From the NCBI GenBank assembly GCA_029953675.1, contig JAMWBK010000003.1:2914001-2978000 (forward strand): DNA of 64,000 bases, read 5' to 3'. Under the pieces are notes generated by a model, which was not told the DNA's origin, did no database searches, and saw only the letters and a list, made by a program, of their open reading frames with translations. A program made the position numbers and the translations under genes. Shown piece after piece: positions 11,448-21,947 of this stretch (within the stretch, counting starts at the first letter, position 1; each line of letters begins with the position of its first letter). Source of the stretch: Rhodosorus marinus. Taxonomy: Eukaryota > Rhodophyta > Stylonematophyceae > Stylonematales > Stylonemataceae.

Positions 11448-12041
11448 ATGGAAGTGATAAGAGACATTTCACGAGAGTACGAGGACTTGGATCCGTTGTA
11501 CGGGTTTGAGGTTGGAGAGGAGTTGTGGGCACTTGGTGAAGGTGAGAATAATAAACCAAGCGGTTTGAACACTAGCGGAGGGAATCTATTTCCTGAAAAT
11601 GATAGGAACGAGGAGTGGAATACCGAAATGATAGCGGAGGATTATGCCTCTGGTGAGCACAGCCCCGAAGACGCGTGTAACAGCGAGGAGCATTCTAAGG
11701 ATGAAGGCAAGAAAGACGTGGATTGGGTTCGTTACAAGCGGAAGTTGAGGAATAGGGAATCTGCCGCTCGGTCTAGGAGGAAGCATCAAAGCGCCATCGA
11801 GTGTCTGAGGAAGGAAGTGCGAGAACTTTGCGACTGCTCGAAGGGACTCCTTGATCGTTGCCAGGATTGCGCGATGGAGAATGCTCGGCTCAAGGAGGAG
11901 AACACCAAATTGTTTTGTCAGAACACGAAGCTGCGCCTGGAGCTTTTCATGATGATGGTCGCAAAGTCAACCCCCGAATTGCAGAAGGCTTCCTCGATGT
12001 ATCTGACTCCTCGGATTCCGGAAATGGAGCGGGTGGAATAG
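11448..12041 (+). CDS. bZIP transcription factor
   Basis: A single-exon gene of 197 residues. The first 90 residues are acidic (LDPLYGFEVGEELWALGEGE and several Glu/Asp runs), as in activation domains. A classical basic region follows near residues 100-120 (RYKRKLRNRESAARSRRKHQ), with the invariant Asn and Arg of N-x7-R, and then a zipper with hydrophobic heptads (CLRKEVRELCDCSKGLLDRC, ENARLKEENTKLFCQNTKLR). It should act as a nuclear dimer on ACGT-core or CRE-like sites; targets are unknown. The zipper is unusually rich in Cys, which could make dimerisation redox-sensitive (inference). It lies in tandem with the basic-less zipper protein upstream. Confidence 0.92.
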   Translation: MEVIRDISREYEDLDPLYGFEVGEELWALGEGENNKPSGLNTSGGNLFPENDRNEEWNTEMIAEDYASGEHSPEDACNSEEHSKDEGKKDVDWVRYKRKLRNRESAARSRRKHQSAIECLRKEVRELCDCSKGLLDRCQDCAMENARLKEENTKLFCQNTKLRLELFMMMVAKSTPELQKASSMYLTPRIPEMERVE

Positions 12042-12937
12042 CAATCGACGACTTCAACAAGTATTAACCGAACAGACTTTGTACAGCTTGATTACGGTTG
12101 TCGTAATTCCCCTTTTTATTACTTAGCGATATGGCTTTCGTGCACCGAGTTCCCCATTGACTTACAGGTCTAGGTATCCTGATTAAGACATGGGCCATGT
12201 AAATTTTGTATATTTGCTGCGATGCATGTTAAACGAAAGTTATCTCTTTCCCAGTTGCAAAATACCGCATGCTGACGTGCTCACACACGCTGACGAAACT
12301 GGATCCACTAGTTCTCAGCCCTCAAGGCGAACGTCGATGCTAAATTTCACGAGCCTCGCCGGTACTGCTCTTAGTTCGAGCCGTTCGACTGTGGGCAAGC
12401 TCAACACGGCCAATGCAAGCTGGGAAGGTTGGACATGGCTTGCATTTGAGACATTTATCATTGTCACAATCCCCAATAGGCGAGCAGTATATCATGTTGG
12501 TCACATGCTTTGGTCGCATGCTTCCGGGGGGGGGGAAATGGCACAGTACGTGCAATGCTCAACCTATCCATATAGTGCAACTCAATCAAGTCAAAGAGTC
12601 ATATATGCGCGAAGCTCAAAATCTACCGTAGTGATTGCCTCTGGAACAGTATGTTGAGAATAGCTTCAATCGCGGCGTTGAGCTTTTACCTACAGGTTGG
12701 GCCTGCCGAACCTTCTCGGCACAGCACGTTGTTCGAAAGTTAAAAGCGTGGCCGACCGGTTTCAACTTGAATATAAGAGTTCGATCCTTGTTTATGTTTA
12801 TGATGATACCGAATGGTTTTTGTAAAAAGTTGCTGGTCAGCCGAGCGCTATTAAGAGCTTATAGAGATAACGGAAAACCACAGACTGCAACTCAAGCTCA
12901 GGTGGAGTAGTTTATACTACTTCCAAGTCAATACGAG
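12042..12937. other. Gene-poor interval between bZIP and SEC14-like genes
   Basis: No supported gene. Plus-strand frames at 12190-12657 and 12635-12910 have no recognisable domain. The interval probably holds the 3' ends of the two flanking, convergent genes. Confidence 0.45.
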
Positions 12938-13853
12938 TTAGTCAAAGTCAGCCATAAATCGCTTCGCCGATGCGCCATCGAAGTGCTCGGTGAGTTGATC
13001 CTTCCTCACGAATCGTACGAGGGCGGAATACTTTTTGAGCAGGGGTTTGATTACTTGCCACATAGGTTGGAATACAAGAGGGGCATCCACAACAACGAGC
13101 TCACTAAGCCGTCTCGGATAGTACGTGAAGAAGACATCAACCAACAACTGTGCCAGTTTCACGTCACTATTCTTCATAGCAAATCCTCGCATATCAACAA
13201 CACCTAGAATCGTCTCTGTTCCGTCGGACATATCATCTACAGCGTCGTCCATCATTTTCTGGATAAGCCTTTCGCTGCTCTCAAATGGGAACTGATTGGT
13301 GATGTGTTTTGAGGCTCGAACTATCAGGACTTTCCTGAACGCCAGCAAAGACAAGCAAGTTCAGAAATCTGTACAATGAGGTCAAAACGAAACAGACAGA
13401 CAAGGGCGCGTAACGCAGCCAAGTTCAACTCGCAACTCACCTGCCATGCTTGTCTGGATCAGGATATAAATAGGCCTTTCCAGTGTGGTACTCTCGCTCT
13501 ACTGAATTGTCCGGAACCTCTACGAGGGCCTCCCGCCACTTAAGCATACCGCCCAACTTCTCATATGATTTTTCAACGTCATAGCGCCTGTCCGCCAAAA
13601 ACCATTCCATGGTTTCAACATCCGGTACGGGTCTCCCGTTCTCATGGAATTTCTGGCTAAGCTTCTTCACCGCTTCAACTCTCTCATCTCTATTCACAAA
13701 TATCGGAAAATCCGCTTTGGAAAGATCCGGGCCTTCCCGATTGACGTCCACCTCAGCGACGCACTTCGGAACATTTCTCCGCATGCAAGTCGCCGACGCC
13801 TTTTTAGATCTGAACAACGTACTCGAGCTCGAGCTCAGAAGAAAAGCTACCAT
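12938..13853 (-). CDS. CRAL-TRIO (SEC14-like) lipid-binding protein, probably organelle-targeted
   Basis: Exon 1 (13853-13441) and exon 2 (13334-12938) join across a GTGAGT donor and TTCAG acceptor to give about 269 residues. The N-terminus (MVAFLLSSSSSTLFRSKKAS) is Ser-rich and basic with an early Phe, as in red-algal plastid transit peptides. Next is a CRAL-TRIO N-like helical segment (VETMEWFLADRRYDVEKSYE) and then the lipid-binding fold: DKHGRKVLIVRASKH spans the intron, with LGVVDMRGF and the hydrophobic gate region (VVVDAPLVFQPMWQVIKPLL). Family members bind and exchange phosphoinositides, tocopherols or other lipids; the ligand here is unknown. The fold assignment is firm; targeting is inferred. 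Confidence 0.85.
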
Positions 13854-16703
13854 GGTTTATATGCTACAACGAGAAAAAAAAACAAAAACCAAAACAAAAA
13901 ACAACCTACAGCTCAATCCCACTCGGCTTCCCTCCCAAGCCCGCCCGCCTCACAAAGCCAAAATACACCAAACAAACCAGTCCCCCACAAAAAAACACGC
14001 GCACACACAAAAACCCAGTAAAGTCCTCTGAAAAACCTTGTACTTCTCCTCTATCCCCTCCTTCCTTACCAACCTACAGCTCTCACCCAACCCTGTTCAA
14101 CACGGCTAACCACGGACTCTATCAGAAGTTTCCCCAACGCACTTGACTAGCAAGAACCCTGCTTTATATACGGGGGAAAGCTCCCCACACGAACTTCCCT
14201 CCCGCCAGGAAACACTACTCTTGCAGCCAAGAAATCCAATGTTCCTTGTCACACAATAAAACATTTCACCCTCCCTATGCAAAACCAATAAAATACGCGA
14301 ATACATCTAATATAAAAATAAAAACACAACAGTATAGATTGGATATTATCTTGATTTACCCCCTTTTATCACAAGTTTAAAAAGATGTGGGCCAAAGGGC
14401 CGGCCCCCTCCTCGTACGTTTTTTTGAGGTTTTGACAGAGCTCGTCTTCCGGATGTAAATATTTTACCCTTTTTCAGTTTCTCTGTTCTCATTGCGCCAA
14501 GAAATCGATAAAACAAAAAACGACTTAAAAACAAACAAGATACGATGAATCCAAAAATGTTGATATTTCTTCCATTACACAATAGACAGGTCCATTCGGG
14601 GTTGGTTGGATCTATTTGTATATACGATATTTTTTAATCTCGAACACCACATATTCTGGGATTAAAATTATCTATTAAATCATCTTATTTACCAAAGTTT
14701 TACGGTTGTTAGTTAAAGATGTCGGTATATAATTCGATAGAAGACACCCGGTTATCAAGAAAATAGCCAATTATATGTATGCATTTCAGGGAGCGAATAT
14801 CCCTGATTGGTCATTAGTGGATTTTTTCGTCCTCTGCCCTAAATTGTTACTATAAACACCTATTCCATAAAGACTGCTTCTATCCAGGATAATGATTGAC
14901 CGGAACAGTTGGAGGGGTTTTTCTGGGACGGTCTCTGATCTCTTTTCTGGGGGAAAAAAAAGAGGACATGGATACCGCGCAATGTGTCCAGTTGCAACGA
15001 CTTGTGGCTTCAGATAGATCGAAGATTGTTTTTATTATCCAATGAATACATGCCAACATATGAAACAACCAGGGGAAAAGATCCTCCGGTCAACTGATAG
15101 TTGATTGGAATGAATTCAGTCAAAAACAAAAGTAAATAATCATTATCATATTTAGCGCTCATTAAATAAGTATTTACTCAGATATTTAATAAGGATGAAT
15201 ATCGAACTTAGGTAGATTTTGCTAATATAGCCCCAAAAAAATCTCCCTTGCTGGTTTTCTTAAAGCATCGATATTAATTGAAATTCAGTGAGAACCAAAG
15301 AATTGGATTTTATTAATAGTTTTATCCAATAGGAATTTTATATACCACCTGCTTGTTCTATTTAAAAACAATATTTGAGTGTTTGGGAGAGTAACACTTA
15401 GGTCGCCCAGAGTAAAGAACCCTTTGAGCGAAGTCAGGTCAGATCTTAGCATCTGGCGCACGTGCGAAAGTCAACTATTTCAAGGATTTAAGCGGCTGCT
15501 AGTTGATTGTAGAGAGCGAACGTCTCTCAGAAGGAAAGCCAAGGTGGTCAGCGAACGATAGCTCATCGGCAACCAGCAAGCAATAGAGTAGATTCGGTAT
15601 CAAGTACGTATATATCGATAGCCAGTATGAAAACTGATTGCTGTTCCTGCAAAAAATCTGAAAGCAAGAAGATGAGGGTGGCACGAACAAGTTGTGCTCG
15701 GAACCCTGCCCCTGTATCCGAGTTAGGCGAGAACAGTGTTTCGCCCTTTCCGGCCCGAGTTCTAATGAGTCATGAGCACGAAACAAGCGAACTGTTCCAG
15801 GTGTATGTAGGTTTTTCCCGCTTCCACGTTCGTTCCACACAGAAAAACTAGCGGAAGACTGCTCACTCTGTCACACGATATTCTGCAGGCACAGCATCTC
15901 ATGGACACATTAGGGCATATGAGCATGATCAAAAGATGAACTAACTGCTAGCAAAGAGCAACTTCCTGTAGAAGAGGGCCACAACGAATGTTTCCGAAGC
16001 CTACGCACTGCGCAAACGCAGTTTCCTCTACGAACGACGGATAAGCAGAATGGCTTGCATCTTTCCTGTAAGTACAGTTTCCTCTACGAACGACGGATAA
16101 GCAGAATGGCTTGCATCTTTCCTGTAAGTACGTCTGTTCTGCAGCTCGGGGATATTCCAAATGGGTGAAAGCTTTCATAGTCTTTTTAAGTTTAGACCTA
16201 AGAACCCCCTCTGGACACCTGCGAAGGACAGGAGTGTGCTAACAAATGACAGCAGCTGCGACTAGGAAGGTGAGTCCAATGCCAACGATGTCCTCAATTA
16301 GCCAAATGGCTATCTTTTTGTGATGCACGAGGCAATCCGTGCATGAAAGCAACTCAGGAGTCTGCTGAATGTCAAACACCTGAGCGTTGTTGAATCAATT
16401 TCTCCGGGAAAAGGACTGCAGCGAAATAATCAGTGCGATAGGTCTGCCCGACAGACGAGGTACTACGTGCACTCAAGGCTTAGTTGACGCGTTCCCGAAG
16501 AACGGAACCTATTTCAACGTCCTCATCTGCATCTGCTAATGGAGATGCTTCCCCAGCCGAAGGACTCCAAGTCCCGCAAACGCGGGTACAAGAAAAAAGT
16601 CAAATAATCCCTGCATAGAGGATTGGTTTCTACTGCGAGGAAGCTCAAATATTACGCACTATACTTGTAACCATCACCACCACAAGCAGCTCAACCTGAA
16701 AGC
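13854..16703. other. Long AT-rich gene-poor interval
   Basis: I see no supported gene in this 2.8 kb. Bases 14280-15380 are AT-rich and hold several ATTGG/CCAAT pentamers (TGATTGG near 14797, TCCAAT near 15036, GATTGG near 15106, CCAAT near 15327). A 56-base tandem duplication lies at 16020-16131. Frames on either strand around 15379-15851 are unsupported. Confidence 0.5.
16020..16131. repeat. 56-base tandem duplication
   Basis: Two head-to-tail copies with period 56; GTTTCCTCTACGAACGACGG begins at 16021 and again at 16077. The copies are essentially identical, suggesting a recent duplication. It lies in a gene-poor interval. Confidence 0.95.
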
Positions 16704-17541
16704 TCAAAGAATCGGGTAGTCGAAGTTGTGCTTTGTGATGATTTTCTTAGGATTCCTTGCTGTGTTGATGATCCACTTCTCGTGCACAGCAGCTATCTTG
16801 GAGTCTTCGAGATCCGGTCTTATGCGGCCTACTGTGCGGAGATGGTAAAGAACCTGCGCGAACGACGCTGAGATATTCAAGCTCTGAACCATTCCGACCA
16901 TGGGCAGGAAGATCTTGACGTCTGCCTGGGACAGGATGGATTCACTCAGTCCGCGCTCTTCATTTCCGAACAAAATGCAGACCTTGTCGATTGCAGAAAA
17001 ATCTACTTCGCTGACGGGAATACTGTCCTCATCCAAAGTTGTCTACGGGAAAAAGAACACCATTGAGCCTCAGGTCCTTGGCTGGCGGCAGACAAAGGCC
17101 GAATGAATACGAAGTCCGTTAACCTACCGCTAGCAAACAGAAGCCTTCCATCTTCAATTGCTTAACCGCATCATAGCTTGTTTGAAATCTCCTGATTTCG
17201 ACGTATTCATCCGATCCATGCGCCAGCTCTGGATCGTACGCGAAGGGCATGAAGTACTCTACCACGTTGATGTACATGAGACCCATGCTATCTGCCGATC
17301 GAACACATACGGCACCATTGTGAGGGTCTTGCAAGTTTTCCAGCAGTACTTGAACAGACGCGCATCTTTTTGAGAGGATCTCCTCTAGCCTTGCAACCCT
17401 GGCTTTCTTGATGGTCTGGCGCATGACGTCGAGCATCGGGGTTCGCGGAACGCGTCCTCCATAGAACCGAACCGCTTTGGAACTTGATTCGCCATCTCCG
17501 TCAAGCCTTCTGAACTCCTCCTCCTCCTCTGCTCCGTACAT
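16704..17541 (-). CDS. SpoU/TrmH-family RNA 2'-O-ribose methyltransferase
   Basis: Exon 1 (17541-17128) and exon 2 (17042-16704) join in phase 0 to give about 250 residues. All three SpoU motifs are visible: motif 1 NLQDPHNGAVCVRSADSMGL (Asn and Arg at the active site), motif 2 CILFGNEERGLS, and motif 3 IFLPMVGMVQSLNISASFAQVLYHL (proline, then SLN). These form the SAM-binding trefoil knot that methylates the 2'-OH of a ribose, as in TrmH on tRNA Gm18. Length and single-domain layout fit TrmH-like enzymes. The N-terminus (MYGAEEEEEFRRLDGDG) is acidic and does not look like a transit peptide, so a cytosolic or nuclear site is more likely. The RNA target is not determined. Confidence 0.9.
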
Positions 17542-19279
17542 TCGACCTCTCTAAATTGGCTGCAGCCATCGACGCCTTACTATTGCGTACATTTGTATCG
17601 GTGCACTGAAGTCGGCTGGCGTAACCACCAGTAACCCCATCATGCCTCATAGCCGTCAACGTTCGCATCAGGCGGAGAGGTTTCCGCGGGCATTTTTGGC
17701 GTTGTGCAAATACCAAACTATTAAAAATGGACCACGTGCGATGGGTTGAAAGTTGAAAACCCTAACTAAACACACATAGCAAGAGCGGGCGACTACGTAA
17801 CGGCTCTTCCGGGTTACACCCGGATCACAGTAGAAATCGCGGAACCGGAGCGATGGACTCTGAAACCTATATCGTACCCGAGCGCAGGGGACGGCTACGG
17901 GACACACACACCCCTCTCGCGGTCAAGTGTTCCCGCAAGACGAAGAACTCAACTCATCTCAAATTACACTAACGACAGAATTCAACAAGCTCCTTCCAGC
18001 TGCGATAAAAAGCTAATCAATCCGTCTTGGACTTTCCGTTCAGGCAGTGCACACAAAAAACAAAAAAAAGATACGGCTTGCCGTAGGTAAACGGTCCACA
18101 ACCGTTTCTTCTATATTCAAAATTCGAATCAATGAAAAAAAAATTAATTGTTTGCTTGAAACAAAAACCCTTTAAAGACATCCTCTCATCGTTTCGACAA
18201 ACACCAACCCCCCCCCGTCGCCAAACCTCAACTCCCAAAAAGCTACTGGCCCATATCGAGAAGTGAAGAAGCCCCCGAACGCAGAAAAAAAACAATTTTT
18301 CTGGAAACAAATATATTCAACCAATCATCACTGAAAACATAGCCTAATTTATCCAACAAAAGCTCATAAGCATCTTATTGTACCAACTAAGATCTACTAT
18401 TGGATAAATTTTATCCAACCACTTCAAAAGTTCTTCTTATTAGAATTCCCCGATCCCCTCGATGATTTAAAATGTCGACGCAATTCCCCCAATAAAAATT
18501 ATCATTGGATAACTCTTCATTTAAAATCATCTTTGATTGGAAAGTTTGCCATCACCCATCCAATGCCCTAAAAACACCGAGTTGATCTGAAAGCATATCT
18601 CAGATCCGACAAAAACCCGCCCCGGGGGGTTTTAGGATGTCAACCGTCACAAAGACGCCTCCCCAGGGGGCTCCAAACCGTCATAGACTATCAATCTATA
18701 TTAAAGATTGACATCTAATTAATATTTAAAATATGAACTTTTTTCAATCTTGTTCAGTCAATATAAGTTTTATGAAATTATGGATGTGACACTTAACTGA
18801 AAAAGATCGACGTTCTTTTTTATTTTTTTACTTCGGGGAGGGGTTTTTTTTTATCCGTGTCAAATGCTTCGATGCTGAGACGGATGTGTGATGCCGTTTT
18901 AGATACATTTTTTTAATTTATTATATTGGGATTGTTACATTTTTGGGGTTTGGGGGTTTATTCGGTGAAATGGGTTTGGGGGGGATTGATTCGGAGGGTT
19001 ACTAGAGTGGGTGCAAGGGAGTTTTGACTTTGGGTGAAGTGGTGTGTGGGGTGGGACGGGAGCGAGTGTCTTGTTTGTTTTAGTTTCCTTGTTTGAGGGA
19101 GGGAGGGAGGGAAGGAGAAGGAGGATTGAGTTGTTGTGAGAGGGACTATTTTTTGTTGTTGTAGGGGTGCTGTCGTTCTTTTGTTGTGTTTGTTGTTTTG
19201 AGTATTTTTGCGGATTTTGGGGGTGGGGTGGGGTCGGGAGAGGCTGCGAGGGGCTGGTTGTTTTGTTTTTTGTTTGTGA
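17542..19279. other. AT-rich intergenic interval with CCAAT cluster
   Basis: No gene is supported. Bases 18320-18560 contain at least five ATTGG/CCAAT pentamers, mostly in TGATTGG or ATTGGATAA contexts. The segment 18950-19279 is T/G-rich and is probably the leader of the next gene. A long minus-strand frame that starts in that gene and runs into this leader is a shadow. Confidence 0.5.
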
Positions 19280-21100
19280 ATGACGATTGACATGGCTGCG
19301 TTTGTTCCGGCCGGAGTCTCCTTGGCAAAGGGCCCGAGGAGGTCGACGAATGTTATTTGTCGAAATGATGGCGAGGATAAGCCAAACGCTGACGACAAGA
19401 AAGCGAAGCCCGCGAAGCCCTCAACGGTTGCAAGCGTTGAATCTGCAGCGAAGGCTGCGAAGGATTTGAATGAGCAGAAGACTAAGCCGAAGGGTGCCTC
19501 GGATCTCGACGTGACTAACGAAGTCAAGAAAGAGGTTGCTGGCGAAGATGATGATACCAGCGTACGGGCCGAGGGGAAGAAGGAAGCGAAGAACGGAGCC
19601 AAAATCGAGTCCAAGGCCGGGGCCAAGAATGGTAAGAATGGTAAGAATGGTAAGAATGGTGTCAAGAGTGGCGTTAAGACTGGGGTGAAATACAGAGTAA
19701 AATCGGAGAGAAAAAAATCTCCAACGGTGGCGGTCATCAATGAGCTCAAGTCTGCAATCGAGGCAGTCGGAAAAATTGGGGATACTCTCGGCGTTGTGAA
19801 GCTCGGACGCACAGCGAGGACGAAGCTTACGGAGCGCTTGGAGGAGTGGGAGGCGCTGAATGACAAGAAGGAAGGCGACGCGAAAGAGTTATCGACCAAT
19901 GACAAGATGAAGAGTGCCACCGGTGTTGTCGCTCTACAGACCGGAGAGGCTTCGTGGGATATCTGGAAGAACTTCATGACGCCAACGTTGAGGAAGGTGT
20001 TCGGAGACGGCTCCGATGCGGGCTTCGCAGCTACGTCGCTGGGTATTATGCTGGCCATTTTCTTCCTCCCGTCACTTGTTAGCGGTCCATCTGAAGTGCC
20101 AGAGGCTCCTTCAGGAACGCCTGTGGTCCAGAACAGATTTGGGGCTTCTAAGCCTAGCAGTACCAAAGAGTACGCCAACTTGGTGAAGGACTCATTTGGC
20201 CGACGGAGGAACCTAGTTGCGAGCGTGTCCGTTGAAGGAAAAGTAGTAACAGTGAACGTAGATAAGGCCTACACGAGCCTGGATGAGAGAACACGTTCAA
20301 GCCTGGCTCTGGCTGCCTATGACGCTCTTCGTGACAAGAGAGTTAATACCGTGCTCTTCAGCATGAAATCCGGCGAAGCGATCGCTCGCGTTGATGAAGC
20401 CACGGTTGTATATGCTGGTGAGGCGAAGTTGAAGGAAGAAGGTGTTGGACTGACCGCAAGCTTGCAGGATCAGAAGATTGTGTCCCAGCAGCAACGGAGT
20501 GAAAACGCAGGACTCCTTGAGCAGAAGAATCAGTTGATCGTGGCCCAGCAAGGGGCCGAAGCAGACTTTCAGAGGAACATCAGGCTTTTATCTGCCAGGA
20601 CCGCTGCTGCAGTGGAGGAAGTAGAAGGCATAAGAGCCCAGGTAGCTGGGTTACCCAACCGACAAGTCTTAGTCACCAAACTAGCTGACTCCGAGACGAG
20701 GAGGACTACTGCTCGGTCGGACTTGTTGGACCTCAGCGCCAAGCTATCCTCGACGAGAAACACGGAGGCTGTTGTCCTCGGGTCCGTAAGCGAAACCACC
20801 GTGGGAAATCAAGAACGGGAGGCAAAGGTTCAGAGCATCACGAAGTCATTCAATGCCAAGTCTGAAGAGGCTCTCACTCAAGCTAGGAAGGAAGCAAATT
20901 CTGCGCGGACAGCAAAACTGGCAGAGCTTGCAGCACAGGTCGAGAATGAGAAGGTCGAGCTGCAACGACTCCAGTCAAATTACGATCAGCTGATGGGGGC
21001 CAAGCAAGGAATCTTGGCCAAGCTGCAAGCGGACTTCGATGCAGAAATGGCTACTCTTAGAGAAGCCACTGACCGTGAGGTCGCGAGTATTCAGGCCTGA
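19280..21100 (+). CDS. Plastid-type membrane-anchored coiled-coil protein of unknown function
   Basis: A single-exon gene of 606 residues (602 if the second ATG at 19292 is used). The start region (MAAFVPAGVSLAKGPRRSTN, then VICR) looks like a plastid transit peptide with an early Phe. A Lys/Ala/Glu-rich, probably disordered section includes four 9-base repeats encoding KNG. Near residue 250 lies one membrane span (AATSLGIMLAIFFLPSL). A folded region of about 90 residues (NRFGASKP to EAKLKEEGVG) follows, and the last 250 residues are continuous amphipathic helix rich in Gln, Glu and Arg. No catalytic motif is seen. The architecture suits a tether or scaffold at a plastid membrane (inference). 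Confidence 0.8.
   Translation: MTIDMAAFVPAGVSLAKGPRRSTNVICRNDGEDKPNADDKKAKPAKPSTVASVESAAKAAKDLNEQKTKPKGASDLDVTNEVKKEVAGEDDDTSVRAEGKKEAKNGAKIESKAGAKNGKNGKNGKNGVKSGVKTGVKYRVKSERKKSPTVAVINELKSAIEAVGKIGDTLGVVKLGRTARTKLTERLEEWEALNDKKEGDAKELSTNDKMKSATGVVALQTGEASWDIWKNFMTPTLRKVFGDGSDAGFAATSLGIMLAIFFLPSLVSGPSEVPEAPSGTPVVQNRFGASKPSSTKEYANLVKDSFGRRRNLVASVSVEGKVVTVNVDKAYTSLDERTRSSLALAAYDALRDKRVNTVLFSMKSGEAIARVDEATVVYAGEAKLKEEGVGLTASLQDQKIVSQQQRSENAGLLEQKNQLIVAQQGAEADFQRNIRLLSARTAAAVEEVEGIRAQVAGLPNRQVLVTKLADSETRRTTARSDLLDLSAKLSSTRNTEAVVLGSVSETTVGNQEREAKVQSITKSFNAKSEEALTQARKEANSARTAKLAELAAQVENEKVELQRLQSNYDQLMGAKQGILAKLQADFDAEMATLREATDREVASIQA
19625..19660 (+). repeat. In-frame 9-base tandem repeat (x4)
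   Basis: Four exact copies of AAGAATGGT encode Lys-Asn-Gly repeats in the disordered basic part of the plastid coiled-coil protein. They keep the reading frame, so copy-number change would be tolerated. Confidence 0.95.
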
Positions 21101-21947
21101 GATCTTTGGCGTAGTCAGTTGGACCTGTGATGTTTTGACCTGAGACCAGTTGCTGACATACCGGATCTTGTGTACGATTAGCTGTATGTCGAATTGGTCA
21201 AGGGGAGGACCGAAGGGAATTGTCACTTGTTTCTATCCCTATATCTGTTAGTTGTTTTCTGTTTAAAAAGTTTCATATTGGGCTTAGCAGACGGTGTCAC
21301 CGCTTCTTACCAAGGGCAACATCAAGTACCCCACCAGTGAACAAAAAGCGCCTCTCAAGAGTGACTTTTAGCTGGTTCTCTCACCGGACGGACGCAGACA
21401 GCTTTCTTTAGACTCTTTTTACCTTCAAGCCAAGAACAATTGATAACCAGCAGACATCGGAAACGGACACCGTAGGGGATTCCTTCGGACGCGGTATTCA
21501 CAGCGGCAACACAAATCCGGCCCAATCATGATTTCACTCCATGGTCTTACTTATCCGCTGCGTTGAGGAGCTCATCCATAGAGAAGCCTTCCAAGATTTA
21601 CAGTAAATCTTTCCTGTATCCAACCTTCGCTTGGAGATAGAAATCAACTACGCGTTTTGTTTCTTGGAAGATAAGTTTCCAAGAGACAGAACGTGACCAT
21701 GGCCGTCCTCTTCGTAGCGAGAAAAGATATCGTTTTCTCGGATTCATCATAGGCAAGTATTGTTGAAGAATTTTGTTGGCCAGAAACGTTACATGGCCCC
21801 ATGATACCTTTCGGTTTGGAGGCGACTGATGATTTGCTGCTATCACAATAAAAATGGGGAAATGGCTGCTTACGGTTTGGGTAGGAGGTGGACGCTGTAC
21901 TAGAAGAAGTATTGGGACAGACTGCAGAGGCTCACAGAAGACCTGAT
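21101..21947. other. Intergenic interval upstream of BCKDH E1-alpha
   Basis: No supported gene. The E1-alpha frame stays open upstream of 21948 as far as a TAG at 21882, and that TAG could itself be a splice acceptor, so a further 5' exon within this interval is possible. Confidence 0.4.

Noticed and set aside
13609-14031. Two plus-strand frames over the start of the SEC14-like gene
   Set aside because: They are antisense to a clear CRAL-TRIO exon and run into A/C-rich upstream DNA.
18958-20178. Minus-strand open frame of 406 codons
   Set aside because: It lies antisense to the plastid coiled-coil gene and its low-complexity C-terminal part comes from the T/G-rich leader. The plus strand has an organised protein; this is a shadow.
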